A stretch of DNA of 62,712 bases from Niveibacterium sp. 24ML (GCF_026586805.1 NZ_JAPFHA010000027.1:1-62712); one strand, 5' to 3'. Shown: positions 23,496 through 31,360, counted from the first letter of the stretch. Made by a program: numbers and translations. Notes: a model not told the origin generated them from the letters alone.

Positions 23496-25484
23496 ATGGC
23501 TTACGTACCGACGCCCGTTGCGCCCGCCCGGCGCAAGGTGGTGCTGCGCGCCGTCAGCGACGGGCGACGGCTCGGGATGGCCACGGCGCCAATCGACAAC
23601 GCCGCGCAGGTGTTCAAGCCGCTTGCGGGCTACTGGTTCGCGCCGCGCCGCATGTGGGTGTTTCCGCAACCGCGTGACACGGAGCAGTTCTGCGCATCGA
23701 TCGCGCAGGCCTGGCAGCACTTGCGTCTGGACTGGGATGATCTGCCGGCGATGGTCAGTGCGGCGGTGGCCAGCCCTCAGGCCGACTACTTCGCGGAGCT
23801 CCTGGATCTTCAGGTGTTTCCGCTGGAGCAGGGCGGGTTCGCAGTGAGTGGCCTCTACGATCCTTGGTTTGTTGGCGCCATGCGCGAGTGCGGCGGGCGC
23901 TTTCATCGGTTTGCCTCCGCGTGGGAGGTCAAGCGCAACGCGACCGACGTGCTCGACGCCCTGCAGGGAATCGGAATCAATCCGGTGTTCGTGTTCGTCC
24001 ACGAACAAACCATGCAGCTCGAAGAGCTCGGCAGCAAGCCCAAGTCGGAAGTGCCGATCAACGTGCCGGCGGCCGCGCCGGAGTGGGGAGCGGGCGCGAG
24101 CGACGCGGACGATACGCCAACTGGCTCGGGTTTTCTGTCCAGTTGCGCGCAGCCGCTGCAACACATTGCCGTCGATGAAGGCTTGCTTGCGCAAGCGGCC
24201 ATTGCGCACGGACTGATGGATCATCAGCCTGCCGGTGTTCGCCATCTCTTGGCGCGCAGCTCGGCGCTGCTCGCGGACGACATGGGGCTTGGCAAGACGC
24301 GCCAGGCGGTGGTGGCCTCGCGCCTGGCCGCCGGCGAGGGCCGCATCCTGATCGTGTGCCCAGCCTCGCTGCGCATCAACTGGGAGCGCGAGATTCACAC
24401 GGTCTACCCGGACGATATCGTCGGCATGCTCGGCGAGGATCGCATGGCGACCTTGCGCGGCTGCCGTTGGGTCATCAGTGGGTACGAGCGCCTTTGTGGC
24501 CTGGTGCGCGAGGTGGATCTGCAGTTCGCGGTGATGACGATCGATGAGGCGCACTACCTCAAAGAGCACCAGACCGGTCGCACCCGCAATGCCTTCGTGA
24601 TGGCTGAGCGCATCCCGCGCCGTTTCCTGCTCACCGGCACGCCGATTCTGAGCCGCGAGATCGAGATGCACACGCTTCTGCGCCTCTCCGGGCATCCGCT
24701 GGGGCTCATGCCCCTGGCCGACTTTCGCAAGCGCTACGCCGGTGGCGAGGCGCAGCGCGTGGCCTTGGCCGAGGCGGTGTCGGACTGGATGCTGCGCCGC
24801 TCGAAGAAGGTACTCAAGGGGCTCGGCAGCAAGACGCACCAGGTGCGCTACATCTCGCCGCGAGAGGGCTTGGAGCCCTATCACGCGATCATGCGCGACA
24901 TGCACCTGACGGTGATGCCCAAGATCACCAAGCTGCGCCAGACCCTTGAAGCCTTGAAATGCGAGGCGGTGGTCGACACCGTGCTGGGCCTGCAGCCCGA
25001 GGACAAGATGATCGTGTTCTGCGAGTACATGGCGAGCGTTGATTTCCTGCGCGAAGCCTTCCAGAATGCAGGCATAGGGTGCGTAAGCCTCGTGGGCAGT
25101 GACAACGGTAGCTCACGACAGCGCGCCGTCGATGCGTTCCAGACCGACCCCGCGGTGCGGGTGTTCATCGGCACCACATCGGCGGCGGGAGTCGGCATCA
25201 CGCTGACGGCTGCCAACTACGTGCTCTTCGCGTCTTTGCCCTGGACCAACGCTCTGAAGCGCCAGGCAGAGGACCGTGCCTACCGCAACGGCCAGAAGCG
25301 CGATGTGTTCGTGATCCTGCTGATCGTACCCGGCACCATCGACGAACAGATCATCGCTTTGCTCGATTCCAAAGAGGAGATCGAGTCCGACGTGGTGGAT
25401 AACGCGGTGCGCGCTCACCTTGCCCGTTGCCCGGCGCCGGCCCTGCCGTCCCACCCCTCGACTCCGAGCGCGCACTTGCACTGA
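23496..25484 (+). CDS. SNF2/SMARCAL1-like helicase
   Basis: 662 residues. Residues 1-220 hold a non-helicase N-terminal part with repeated HARP-like motifs (FAPRRMWVFP, FAPLEV-like regions). The motor shows motif I DMGLGKTRQ (about 260), motif II IDEAHYLK (about 348), motif III LLTGTP, and a C-terminal lobe with motif V GVGITLTAANYVLF and motif VI RAYRNGQKRDVFV. It should translocate on duplex DNA, perhaps annealing or remodelling branched DNA during transfer or replication. One of two SNF2 enzymes on this plasmid. Confidence 0.88.
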   Translation: MAYVPTPVAPARRKVVLRAVSDGRRLGMATAPIDNAAQVFKPLAGYWFAPRRMWVFPQPRDTEQFCASIAQAWQHLRLDWDDLPAMVSAAVASPQADYFAELLDLQVFPLEQGGFAVSGLYDPWFVGAMRECGGRFHRFASAWEVKRNATDVLDALQGIGINPVFVFVHEQTMQLEELGSKPKSEVPINVPAAAPEWGAGASDADDTPTGSGFLSSCAQPLQHIAVDEGLLAQAAIAHGLMDHQPAGVRHLLARSSALLADDMGLGKTRQAVVASRLAAGEGRILIVCPASLRINWEREIHTVYPDDIVGMLGEDRMATLRGCRWVISGYERLCGLVREVDLQFAVMTIDEAHYLKEHQTGRTRNAFVMAERIPRRFLLTGTPILSREIEMHTLLRLSGHPLGLMPLADFRKRYAGGEAQRVALAEAVSDWMLRRSKKVLKGLGSKTHQVRYISPREGLEPYHAIMRDMHLTVMPKITKLRQTLEALKCEAVVDTVLGLQPEDKMIVFCEYMASVDFLREAFQNAGIGCVSLVGSDNGSSRQRAVDAFQTDPAVRVFIGTTSAAGVGITLTAANYVLFASLPWTNALKRQAEDRAYRNGQKRDVFVILLIVPGTIDEQIIALLDSKEEIESDVVDNAVRAHLARCPAPALPSHPSTPSAHLH

Positions 25485-25584
25485 ACGCCATGCGTTTGCT
25501 TGCACAAGGCCAGCACGCTTTCGCGCAGGCTCGGTGGAGCGATGCGCATGGCACACGCGCAATCAACCGTGAGGAGTCCGAGTC

Positions 25585-26022
25585 ATGACACACAACGTAG
25601 TGGCCATTGGCAGCCACCCCAAGCTCGCGCCGGCCGGCACCGAAATGATCCACGAAGAGTTGGGCTGGGTCGCCGTGCTGATGGCACGCGGCAATGAGCG
25701 CCTGGTGCGCTCCTTTGCGATCGAGGACGACCCCGAGCCCGAGCTCTTGCCCGGCGAGGAGCCTGAGGCGGTGCTGTGCGCGTACCGCATCACGCCCCAT
25801 GACGTATGGGTGTGCGTCAGTTCGCTGCGTGCGGTACGCGACCCTGAGCGCAGCCGGCCCGAGCGCTTGCGCCCCACGTATCGGCACGGCAGCATGTTCA
25901 GGCTGAGCGCGCTGCAGTTCGAGTACAGCATTGAGACCCCCGAGCAGGCCCAGCGGCGCAAGCGGCTCTCGGCCGCCGATACGCGAGCGCGCAACTTTGT
26001 CGTCGGCCGTGATGCACGCTGA
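25585..26022 (+). CDS. Hypothetical protein
   Basis: 145 residues after a GAGGAG site. Soluble and acidic in the middle (EDDPEPELLPGEEPE), beta-rich in appearance, with a basic C-terminus. No recognised domain. It follows the helicase after 100 bp and precedes another small unknown gene with only 23 bp gap. Confidence 0.55.
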   Translation: MTHNVVAIGSHPKLAPAGTEMIHEELGWVAVLMARGNERLVRSFAIEDDPEPELLPGEEPEAVLCAYRITPHDVWVCVSSLRAVRDPERSRPERLRPTYRHGSMFRLSALQFEYSIETPEQAQRRKRLSAADTRARNFVVGRDAR

Positions 26023-26045
26023 CACTTCACATGGAGAAGTTTGAA

Positions 26046-26288
26046 ATGGATCTTGATCAGCTTGTCGGTGGCGGCTTTGGTGCAGGGGATGATCTGGGCG
26101 GTGCCAAGCCCGACGTGGAAGGGGCCTATCGGCGTGGCTACCACCAGGCAATCGCCGAGGTGGCGCATGCCTTGCGGTCAGGGGACACGCTCACCGCTGA
26201 GAGTCTGGACGCCTGGGTGGAAGGGGCGGGGAGCAAGTGGCGTAAAGACATGCCGCTTGATCGGATGATCGTGCCGCCTGAACTCTAA
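26046..26288 (+). CDS. Small hypothetical protein
   Basis: 80 residues. ATG 26046 is preferred over 26031 because GGAGAAG then lies 8 bases upstream. Gly-rich N-terminus (LVGGGFGAG) and a helical GYHQAIAEVAHALRSGD stretch. Unknown function. The gene ends the rightward replication block; the opposite-strand gene follows 75 bp later, with a small GGGGAC/GTCCCC hairpin between them. Confidence 0.5.
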   Translation: MDLDQLVGGGFGAGDDLGGAKPDVEGAYRRGYHQAIAEVAHALRSGDTLTAESLDAWVEGAGSKWRKDMPLDRMIVPPEL

Positions 26289-26363
26289 GGGGCTTGGGGC
26301 GCTGTCGGCCGCGGGGACACGTCCCCGGCGCTGCCAGCGCATTGCGCGGGAGTGAGGCGGCCC

Positions 26364-26708
26364 TTAGCGCTTGGGCTCGGCGCGGCGGTAAGCGCTGCGC
26401 TTGGACTTGAGCTCGCCCGAGCTCGCGTCAATCGCGAACACCTGCGGCGCGAAAAACGCAATGCGCAACGAACCATCTGCCAGGCGCGTGGCCTTGTACG
26501 TCTTTGGCCTGTATTGCGTGGGCTTGTCCGCGTAGATGATCGCCTCGCGGCCGAGCACTTCGTAGTGGCCGTCCGCCTGCTTGATTTCGATCTGGTTGCT
26601 CGGGTCCGTGGTGCTCGTCCAGGTGCCGACGTATTGATCAGCAGCGAGCGCGGTGGCGCCGTAGAAGGCACCCGCAGCAAGCAACATGCGAACAAGGTGT
26701 GAGGTCAT
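26364..26708 (-). CDS. Secreted small protein of unknown function
   Basis: 114 residues with a signal peptide (MTSHLVRMLLAAGAFYGATALAA). The mature part is beta-rich, starting DQYVGTWTSTTDPSNQIEI, which resembles small lipocalin-like or immunity-type domains. It is the only leftward gene between 9.2 and 47 kb, so it probably has its own promoter in 26709-26890. Could be a surface or entry-exclusion factor, but this is a guess from secretion only. Confidence 0.6.
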   Translation of the reverse strand: MTSHLVRMLLAAGAFYGATALAADQYVGTWTSTTDPSNQIEIKQADGHYEVLGREAIIYADKPTQYRPKTYKATRLADGSLRIAFFAPQVFAIDASSGELKSKRSAYRRAEPKR

Positions 26709-26890
26709 CGCGAGGATCCCGAGAGAAGGAGGCGGGGCACATTATGCCATTTGGGCGAGCGCCTCAAGATGAGGCAGATAACCCAAATTTCGCCAGATCC
26801 CTTGATGCGTCGGGCATGCAAAGATGCCCTGGGCGCGCTTTTCCACAGCCTTACGAACAGCAAATGTGGATTGTTCCGCTTCGGGCCGCC

Positions 26891-26920
26891 TTGACGGCGC
26901 GATGTGTCCAGTTGTAGAAG
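26891..26920 (+). promoter_or_regulatory. Putative sigma-70 promoter for leader RNA 1
   Basis: TTGACG at 26891-26896 and TAGAAG at 26915-26920 with an 18-bp spacer. The start would fall just upstream of the first structured leader. The remainder of 26709-26890 shows no gene I can support. Confidence 0.4.
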
Positions 26921-26939
26921 GGCTTTGTGTGTGCAGTAC

Positions 26940-27012
26940 CGCTGATCGACGTGTCGATCGGCGTTTTGGAATCCGTCAGCCCCTTTAACGGAGACAGCCG
27001 CAAGGCTCGGGG
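26940..27012 (+). ncRNA. Pseudoknot leader RNA, copy 1
   Basis: P0 stem CGC-GATCGAC/GTCGATC-GCG (26940-26963), U-rich linker, P1 TCCGT/ACGGA (26972-26992), loop with CAG then CCCC (26980-26983), P2 AGCC-GCAA-GGCT (26996-27007), and GGGG (27009-27012) pairing back to CCCC to close an H-type pseudoknot. Precedes the 113-residue membrane protein gene. See copies at 27896, 28743, 30057 and 32458. Confidence 0.75.
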
Positions 27013-27031
27013 TCGCGTGTTGTATCCATCA

Positions 27032-27091
27032 CCCGCCGGGAAGATCGCCTTCCCGCCAGGGGTGCGTTCTCCCGGTTTAACCAGGAGAACG
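27032..27091 (+). promoter_or_regulatory. Double hairpin and anti-SD stem before 27093
   Basis: Outer CCC (27032-27034)/GGGG (27059-27062) encloses inner CGGGAAG/CTTCCCG. Then CGTTCTCC (27065-27072) pairs over 8 bp with GGAGAACG (27084-27091), which holds the ribosome site of the next gene. Translation would be off when the second stem forms. Confidence 0.7.
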
Positions 27092-27092
27092 T

Positions 27093-27434
27093 ATGAGCAA
27101 GTTCAGTATTCGCCGCGCCCGTCTGGGTGCTTTCAAAAGTCGCTTCCGCCTGCCGGGAGCATTGCGTCGTCCGCGTTCGCGTCAGGAAGGCATCATGATC
27201 CTGAGGTGGCTGGCCACGCGAAGTGAAGAGGTGGCCAAGTACGGTTCGGTCATCGCAGGTATCGCGTCGCTCCAGTCCTACTGGGGCTTGATCGGCACTT
27301 GCGCGGTCTACGTGATGTGTCACGGGCTTGCCTTGCACTTTACGTTGCGCGCAAGACGTCTTGAGGAGCTGCCGGTCATTGTGCTCGGTGCTCATCATGA
27401 CGAACGTGGCGCTCGCAGCAAGGGCTCCCCTTGA
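27093..27434 (+). CDS. Membrane protein of unknown function behind leader RNA 1
   Basis: 113 residues with a GGAG site sequestered in a stem. A very basic N-terminus (Arg-rich, about 1-32) leads to a hydrophobic stretch with KYGSVIAGIASL and GLIGTCAVYVMCHGLALHF, one or two membrane segments at about 48-80. No family is recognised. It is the first gene of the leader-controlled cluster. Confidence 0.6.
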   Translation: MSKFSIRRARLGAFKSRFRLPGALRRPRSRQEGIMILRWLATRSEEVAKYGSVIAGIASLQSYWGLIGTCAVYVMCHGLALHFTLRARRLEELPVIVLGAHHDERGARSKGSP

Positions 27435-27491
27435 TGGGCGTCGGTGTGGAGTTACCCCTCTGAATCGACTAACATCAAATGGAGACTCATC

Positions 27492-27626
27492 GTGAGCACA
27501 ACCATGACGCCGCATCTGTGGACTATCTTTGGCTGCATCTCTGTACTGTTCGTGATTGGCTTGATCGCCTTGCGCTATTACGGCAATCCAGACCGCTACC
27601 GGGATGACTACACCAACCAGAAGTGA
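27492..27626 (+). CDS. Micro membrane protein, first of a tandem pair
   Basis: 44 residues from GTG 27492 (TGGAGA 6 bases upstream), or 40 from ATG 27504. One membrane segment, then a charged tail ending DRYRDDYTNQK. It is clearly paralogous to the product of 27684-27806: both start MTP-aromatic-LWT and carry a GC pair, an IG in the helix and a YxDDY tail. Probable regulator or stabiliser of a larger membrane protein. Confidence 0.65.
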   Translation: MSTTMTPHLWTIFGCISVLFVIGLIALRYYGNPDRYRDDYTNQK

Positions 27627-27683
27627 GGCAATTGAGCGCGCCCTGCGTAAGCGGGGCGTGCTTGCCGAGTCCTTTTGACGATC

Positions 27684-27806
27684 ATGACACCTTACCTTTG
27701 GACGCTCGTGGGCTGCGGGGCCGTGCTGTATGTGATCGGCAGCATTGCTCTATACCAGCTCGAAAAGGCACGTCCGTACTACGACGATTACGAAGAGCGT
27801 CAATAA
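27684..27806 (+). CDS. Micro membrane protein, second of a tandem pair
   Basis: 40 residues (MTPYLWTLVG, tail RPYYDDYEERQ), one membrane helix. Paralogue of the preceding micro gene with about half of positions identical. The ribosome site is poor, so it may be translated by coupling. A terminator follows 14 bp after its stop. Confidence 0.65.
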   Translation: MTPYLWTLVGCGAVLYVIGSIALYQLEKARPYYDDYEERQ

Positions 27807-27819
27807 CCACCCCATAACC

Positions 27820-27840
27820 CCCTGTATAACAGGGCGTTTT
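27820..27840 (+). terminator. Rho-independent terminator
   Basis: Stem CCCTGT/ACAGGG (27820-27834) followed by CGTTTT. Ends the micro-gene unit just before the promoter of leader RNA 2. Confidence 0.7.
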
Positions 27841-27846
27841 ACCCAC

Positions 27847-27875
27847 TTGACATCGCAGTGGGGGAAGGTCTAAAA
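27847..27875 (+). promoter_or_regulatory. Sigma-70 promoter for leader RNA 2
   Basis: Perfect -35 TTGACA at 27847-27852, -10 TCTAAA at 27869-27874 (16-bp spacer) or CTAAAA at 27870-27875. Position agrees with a transcript that begins shortly before the P0 hairpin. The best promoter of the five leaders. Confidence 0.65.
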
Positions 27876-27895
27876 AGACACTGTCTTTGTTGTAC

Positions 27896-27965
27896 CGCTG
27901 GTTGTCATGACCGGCGTTTTGGAATCCGTCAGCCCCTTTAACGGATACAGCCGCAAGGCTCGGGG
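27896..27965 (+). ncRNA. Pseudoknot leader RNA, copy 2 (before DUF3577 gene)
   Basis: P0 CGC-GGT/ACC-GCG (27896-27916), P1 ATCCGT/ACGGAT (27924-27946), CAG then CCCC in the loop (27933-27936), P2 AGCC-GCAA-GGCT (27949-27960), GGGG at 27962-27965 closing the pseudoknot. Published RNA screens have named candidate motifs upstream of DUF3577 genes; whether this is one must be checked in Rfam. Confidence 0.8.
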
Positions 27966-27980
27966 TCTCGTGTTTCATCA

Positions 27981-28042
27981 CCCTCTGGGAAGCGTTCACT
28001 TCCCAACAGGGGACGTGCGCTCTCCCGTTTTGTCTCTGGAGA
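27981..28042 (+). promoter_or_regulatory. Double hairpin and anti-SD stem before the DUF3577 gene
   Basis: CCC (27981-27983)/GGGG (28009-28012) around TGGGAAG/CTTCCCA. TCTCC at 28021-28025 pairs with the ribosome site GGAGA at 28038-28042, but can pair instead with GGGGA at 28009-28013, giving two exclusive states. Confidence 0.65.
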
Positions 28043-28047
28043 TCATC

Positions 28048-28554
28048 ATGCGCAACGTCAATTCCAACGCTTTCTCTTCGTCTAACACCGCCAATGGCGA
28101 CAAGCAGTTCTTTGATCTGCATGTCAAAGGTTGCGGATATTTGTCTCGCGTTCGGTATGTCGAAACCAAGAAAGGTGGCCGCAAGTCAGCCCCCTTCCTC
28201 GCATGCGTGATCAACGCCATGCACGGTGACGCCGACGAACCGAGCTACACCTACTTCGACCTCCGCGTTTCAGGGGAAGAAGCGGCCTTCCTGATCGAGT
28301 CCCTCGATCTGGGCGCTGCGGCAGACAAAGACAAAAAAGTCTTTGTGGCTTTCAAAGTTGGCGACATCTATGCCCACCATTACGAGCGTAAAGCGCGTGA
28401 GGGAAATGGCACGGAGACCGCTGCTTTGATCAAGGGCCGTTTGCTGCAGCTCACGCACATCAAGGTCGATGGTGAAGTGGTGTATGAACGTCCGGCACCG
28501 GAAGCTCAAGACGAGAGTCAAGAGCCCCAGTACCGTACCGGCACCGACAATTGA
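28048..28554 (+). CDS. DUF3577 protein (STY4534-like island replication protein)
   Basis: 168 residues, ATG 28048. The family core is clear: FFDLHVKGCGYLSRVRYVETKKGGRKSAPFLAC-type start, YTYFDLRVSGEEAAFLIE, VFVAFKVGDIYAHHYE and LLQLTHIKVDGEVVY, an OB-like beta-rich fold comparable to SSB. NCBI uses the name STY4534 family ICE replication protein for it. It may act on single-stranded DNA after transfer. Expression is expected to follow leader RNA 2. Confidence 0.85.
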   Translation: MRNVNSNAFSSSNTANGDKQFFDLHVKGCGYLSRVRYVETKKGGRKSAPFLACVINAMHGDADEPSYTYFDLRVSGEEAAFLIESLDLGAAADKDKKVFVAFKVGDIYAHHYERKAREGNGTETAALIKGRLLQLTHIKVDGEVVYERPAPEAQDESQEPQYRTGTDN

Positions 28555-28566
28555 GAGACGAGCTGC

Positions 28567-28601
28567 ACTTTGCACCGACGCCTCGCGCGCCGGTGCAAAG
28601 T
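28567..28601. terminator. Hairpin after DUF3577 gene
   Basis: Perfect 11-bp stem ACTTTGCACCG (28567-28577) / CGGTGCAAAGT (28591-28601), 13-base loop, no clear T run. May be a weak terminator or an mRNA 3' end protector. Confidence 0.45.
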
Positions 28602-28742
28602 TGTCCCAAGCCTCACAAGCGCAGCCCCTGATCTTCAGGGCGCTGTCCAGAACAGTGCATCATGCCGTTTGGGTGTGTTATTGTTGCGGACAGTGCAGTT
28701 TTGATGAATTCCAACGTTTTGCGTGTTTCGTTAAAAACACGA

Positions 28743-28812
28743 CGCAGCTTCGGCTGTGAGGCATTTCGAGATCCGTCAGCCTCTGAAACGGAAACGGTCG
28801 CAAGACCTGAGG
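28743..28812 (+). ncRNA. Pseudoknot leader RNA, copy 3 (before DUF3275 gene)
   Basis: P0 CGCAGC-TTCG-GCTGTG (28743-28758), P1 TCCGT/ACGGA (28772-28792), loop CAG then CCTC (28780-28783), P2 GGTC-GCAA-GACC (28796-28807), and GAGG (28809-28812) closing. The pseudoknot strands changed on both sides (CCCC to CCTC, GGGG to GAGG), a compensatory change. An extra hairpin CGTGTTT/AAACACG lies just upstream. Confidence 0.8.
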
Positions 28813-28928
28813 CCACGTAGTCTAGGCCGGGAGCTCCCTGGTGCTGTTCGTCTCCGCTAAATTCGACCAAAGCCATAGCAACCCGCGCCCGCATCAGGAC
28901 TGGAAATCCTGCTGCAATCTCCAAACCC

Positions 28929-28953
28929 AAACCGCCAACTCCGTTGGCGGTTT
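28929..28953 (+). terminator. Terminator-like hairpin inside the DUF3275 leader
   Basis: Perfect 11-bp stem AAACCGCCAAC/GTTGGCGGTTT with a 3-base loop. It lies between the pseudoknot and the gene, so it could act as an attenuator. Confidence 0.45.
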
Positions 28954-28965
28954 CCCAATTCTCAA

Positions 28966-29028
28966 CCCGTCGGGGACCGATCCCCGCCACGGGTGGCGTT
29001 CTCCGATACCTTCCCTTCTGGAGACGCC
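28966..29028 (+). promoter_or_regulatory. Double hairpin and anti-SD stem before the DUF3275 gene
   Basis: CCCGT/ACGGG around CGGGG/CCCCG (28966-28993). GGCGTTCTCC (28995-29004) pairs with GGAGACGCC (29020-29028, the ribosome site) over 9 bp with one bulged T. Confidence 0.7.
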
Positions 29029-29031
29029 CTC

Positions 29032-29727
29032 ATGCCAGTTCGCATTCAGGGCACCTTGACCGTCAAACGGATCAACGGTGCCAACGGTCCCTTCTGTGTA
29101 GGTTCGCTCGTCAGCGAGATCGGCGAGTTCCGCGTCAAGGATGCGGTGCTTGAGCAGTTCGAGGAGGGCGCCTACCAGGGCACCTTCTGGATTGCCCAAA
29201 TCTTCCCCTCGTCGTACATCACCAACGGCCGCATGGTCGTTGAAATCCGCGCCAAGCTCGCCGATCTACAGATCGATGAGCACGATGCCAAGGCACAGGC
29301 AACGCCTGAGCAAGAACCTGATCCGGTCAATGAAGCGACCCAAGCGACCCCCGTGGGCGCCCAAGCCGCTTCCCGCCGTCCTCTACCCGGCAAACCCAAG
29401 CCGGCCACTGCACCCCATCAAAACCCTGCAACACCTGCCGTCGAGTCCCGAGTGGATTCACACCCCGCAGATAGCCGCGCGCCCCAAGCATCGCAAAGCG
29501 CGGCGACTGCGAACGCACCTGCCAGCACTGAAGCACCGGTGATCGAGCAGGCGCGTGATCTGGCCCTGTTCGGCGAATCACTCTTTGCCGAGCTGAACGC
29601 GGGCTTGCCGATCAAGCTCGATCCCACGATCGATCGCTTGAAGTTCCGCGAGCAGATCATGCGTCTGCGGGCACTGGGGTACGCCCCGAACGCCAAGACA
29701 CAAACCTGGGAGCGTCAAGCGACCTAA
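29032..29727 (+). CDS. DUF3275 family protein
   Basis: 231 residues. The N-terminal 85 residues are the conserved domain (IQGTLTVKRING, FCVGSLVSEIGEFRVKD, LEQFEEGAYQGTFWIAQIFPSSY, GRMVVEIRAKL), followed by a disordered Pro/Ala/Gln linker and a C-terminal helical piece (FGESLFAELNAGLPIKLDPTIDR). The family is confined to conjugative islands; function unknown. Single gene between leader RNA 3 and a strong terminator, so it is probably its own transcription unit. Confidence 0.82.
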   Translation: MPVRIQGTLTVKRINGANGPFCVGSLVSEIGEFRVKDAVLEQFEEGAYQGTFWIAQIFPSSYITNGRMVVEIRAKLADLQIDEHDAKAQATPEQEPDPVNEATQATPVGAQAASRRPLPGKPKPATAPHQNPATPAVESRVDSHPADSRAPQASQSAATANAPASTEAPVIEQARDLALFGESLFAELNAGLPIKLDPTIDRLKFREQIMRLRALGYAPNAKTQTWERQAT

Positions 29728-29753
29728 AGCGCACCTGACCGTGCCTTCCTTAC

Positions 29754-29776
29754 CCCGCTGTCCGCAGCGGGTTTTT
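29754..29776 (+). terminator. Rho-independent terminator after DUF3275 gene
   Basis: CCCGCTG-TCCG-CAGCGGG followed by TTTTT. An overlapping 10-bp repeat TTTTCACTGC / GCAGTGAAAA (to 29804) may make it bidirectional. The rest of 29777-30000 shows no gene I can support. Confidence 0.75.
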
Positions 29777-30008
29777 CACTGCACATCGCACATGCGCAGT
29801 GAAAAGCCCGCCACGCTGGCAGGCCTTCCAAGCAGGGCAGCAGCCGTCCGACAGGCTGTGGCATTTGCGCCGCGTGCGCAGACCCAATCGGCATCCCAGG
29901 CTCTCAAATTCGGGGTGTCTCGCCGGCGAATCACCGACACGCATCGCGTTCGGCGCCGGCGTCAGAGAGCAACGTCGAAGACCTCTTTCAAGCTGAACCT
30001 CGCGTCAG

Positions 30009-30046
30009 GTTCTCAGGGCACGTTCGATCGAGCGTGCCGCGAGAAC
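30009..30046. repeat. Inverted repeat upstream of leader RNA 4
   Basis: GTTCTC-AG-GGCACG and CGTGCC-GC-GAGAAC pair over 12 bp with a mismatched pair in the middle, around a centre containing CGATCG. Could be an operator or a leader hairpin; no clear promoter is visible next to it. Confidence 0.5.
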
Positions 30047-30056
30047 TTGCTGCACC

Positions 30057-30128
30057 CACGCGCAATCAGCGGCGTGGTTTGAGGCCTGTCAGTCCCTGGA
30101 TACAGGCACGGGCATTACGCCCTGGGAC
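30057..30128 (+). ncRNA. Pseudoknot leader RNA, copy 4 (before methyltransferase gene)
   Basis: P0 CACGCGC/GCG-CGTG (30057-30076, one bulge), P1 GCCTGT/ACAGGC (30084-30107), loop CAG then TCCC (30093-30096), P2 GGGC-ATTAC-GCCC (30110-30122), GGGAC (30124-30128) pairing with GTCCC. Nearly every paired position differs from the other copies, yet all pairs are kept. Confidence 0.75.
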
Positions 30129-30200
30129 ACCGTAAGCACCTTCCCGCAACACCCCTTTCACACGCCGCTGCTGCGGCACACCGAGCTCTCAACCCACCCG

Positions 30201-30245
30201 CCCACGGGCTTGCCCCGTTGGGCATCCGTGCGGCCATTGCAATGG
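30201..30245 (+). promoter_or_regulatory. Double hairpin and palindrome before methyltransferase gene
   Basis: CCC/GGG around CGGG/CCCG (30201-30222). The palindrome CCATTGCAATGG at 30234-30245 covers the start of the ribosome site (GGAGG). Confidence 0.55.
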
Positions 30246-30256
30246 AGGTCTTTGTC

Positions 30257-31360
30257 ATGGCTTTGATGTTCAACCGGCTCGCTCACAACTTCATCAAGAA
30301 CGGCTACTACCCCACCGACGAGGCAACGCTCGCCGGCATCGTGAGCGCCATCGAACCTTCTGGCACGCGGATCCGCATCTTTGATCCGTGCTGTGGTGAA
30401 GGCACGGCGCTGGCCACGCTCAAGCAGCACCTGGTGCAATTGGCAGCGGTGCAGGCCTTGGGCGTGGAATACGACGCCGAGCGCGCTTGGCACGCCAAGC
30501 GGCTGCTCGATACGGCGCTGCACAGTGACATCCATGACGTCACGTTCACGGCCCGCTCGATGGGGCTCTTGTTCCTCAACCCGCCTTACGGCGATGTGGT
30601 GGCCGACAAGGCGCAAACGAGTGGCGAGAGTGGCGGCCGCGCGAGACTGGAGAAGCTCTTCTTCCGGCGCACCTGGTCCTCGCTCAAGATCGGCGGGTTG
30701 CTGGTGCTGATCGTGCCCTTCTACGTGCTCGATGCCGAGTTCGCGCAGATGATCGCGCGCAACTTCGAGCAGGTGCGCTTCTTCATGGCACCGGAGCGCC
30801 AGTTCAAGCAGTGCGTCGTGTTTGGCGTGCGTCGTCGGAGCGATCGACCCAACCCTGCCATTGCCGAGCTCCTGGAGCGCGGTGGTCGGGGCGAGATCGC
30901 GGACGTGTTGCCGCAGGCCTGGCCGGATGAACCTTACGCCGTGCCCGACTGTGACCTGGACGATCCGGCCTTTCGCCTCAACGCGGTGCGTCTTGACGCC
31001 CCCCAGTTGGAAGCGGAAGTGGATCGTTTGAACGCCTCGACCTTGTGGCCCTCGTTCGCCACCTTCTTCGCTCAGGGCTATCTCGCGCCGCGTGCGCCGC
31101 TCTGTCCGATGCGCCCCTGGCACTTGGCCCTGGCGCTTGCGGCAGGGCAGGTGGGCGGTGTGGTGCGCTCGCCCGATGGCCGCGTCTTGTTCGTGAAGGG
31201 TGACACCTTCAAGGCCAAGCGCGATCACGTGGATGTGCAAACCAACGAGGACGGGTCGATCACCGAAACGCGCGTGTCGACCGATGTGTTCGTGCCGTTG
31301 ATCCGTGGCATTGACTTCACGCCGGGCGCCTCTCTGGGCTCGATTGTGACGGTCAGCTAA
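30257..31360 (+). CDS. DUF6094-type DNA methyltransferase
   Basis: 367 residues, ATG 30257 behind GGAGG. SAM motif I is IFDPCCGEGTALATL (about 42-56), and the catalytic motif IV is LFLNPPYGD (about 113-121), so an amino-methyltransferase acting on adenine or cytosine of DNA is expected. The acceptor motif and target are unknown. It has no restriction partner nearby; a role in protecting incoming DNA or marking the plasmid is possible. Family recognised from the DUF6094-like start HNFIKNGYYPTD. Confidence 0.78.
   Translation: MALMFNRLAHNFIKNGYYPTDEATLAGIVSAIEPSGTRIRIFDPCCGEGTALATLKQHLVQLAAVQALGVEYDAERAWHAKRLLDTALHSDIHDVTFTARSMGLLFLNPPYGDVVADKAQTSGESGGRARLEKLFFRRTWSSLKIGGLLVLIVPFYVLDAEFAQMIARNFEQVRFFMAPERQFKQCVVFGVRRRSDRPNPAIAELLERGGRGEIADVLPQAWPDEPYAVPDCDLDDPAFRLNAVRLDAPQLEAEVDRLNASTLWPSFATFFAQGYLAPRAPLCPMRPWHLALALAAGQVGGVVRSPDGRVLFVKGDTFKAKRDHVDVQTNEDGSITETRVSTDVFVPLIRGIDFTPGASLGSIVTVS

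Noticed and set aside
23466-24905. 479-residue minus-strand frame over the SNF2 gene
   Set aside because: Shadow of the helicase; the plus-strand helicase motifs are intact.
26699-26917. 72-residue frame before leader RNA 1
   Set aside because: Ends in the promoter region, lacks a ribosome site and has no recognisable structure.
26940-27012. ZTP or other metabolite riboswitch
   Set aside because: The P1-P2 pseudoknot plan and CAG loop do not match the ZTP or other classes I can recall; downstream genes are not metabolic.
29741-30082. 113-residue frame between DUF3275 and methyltransferase genes
   Set aside because: Begins inside a terminator hairpin and runs through an inverted repeat and leader RNA; composition is non-protein-like.
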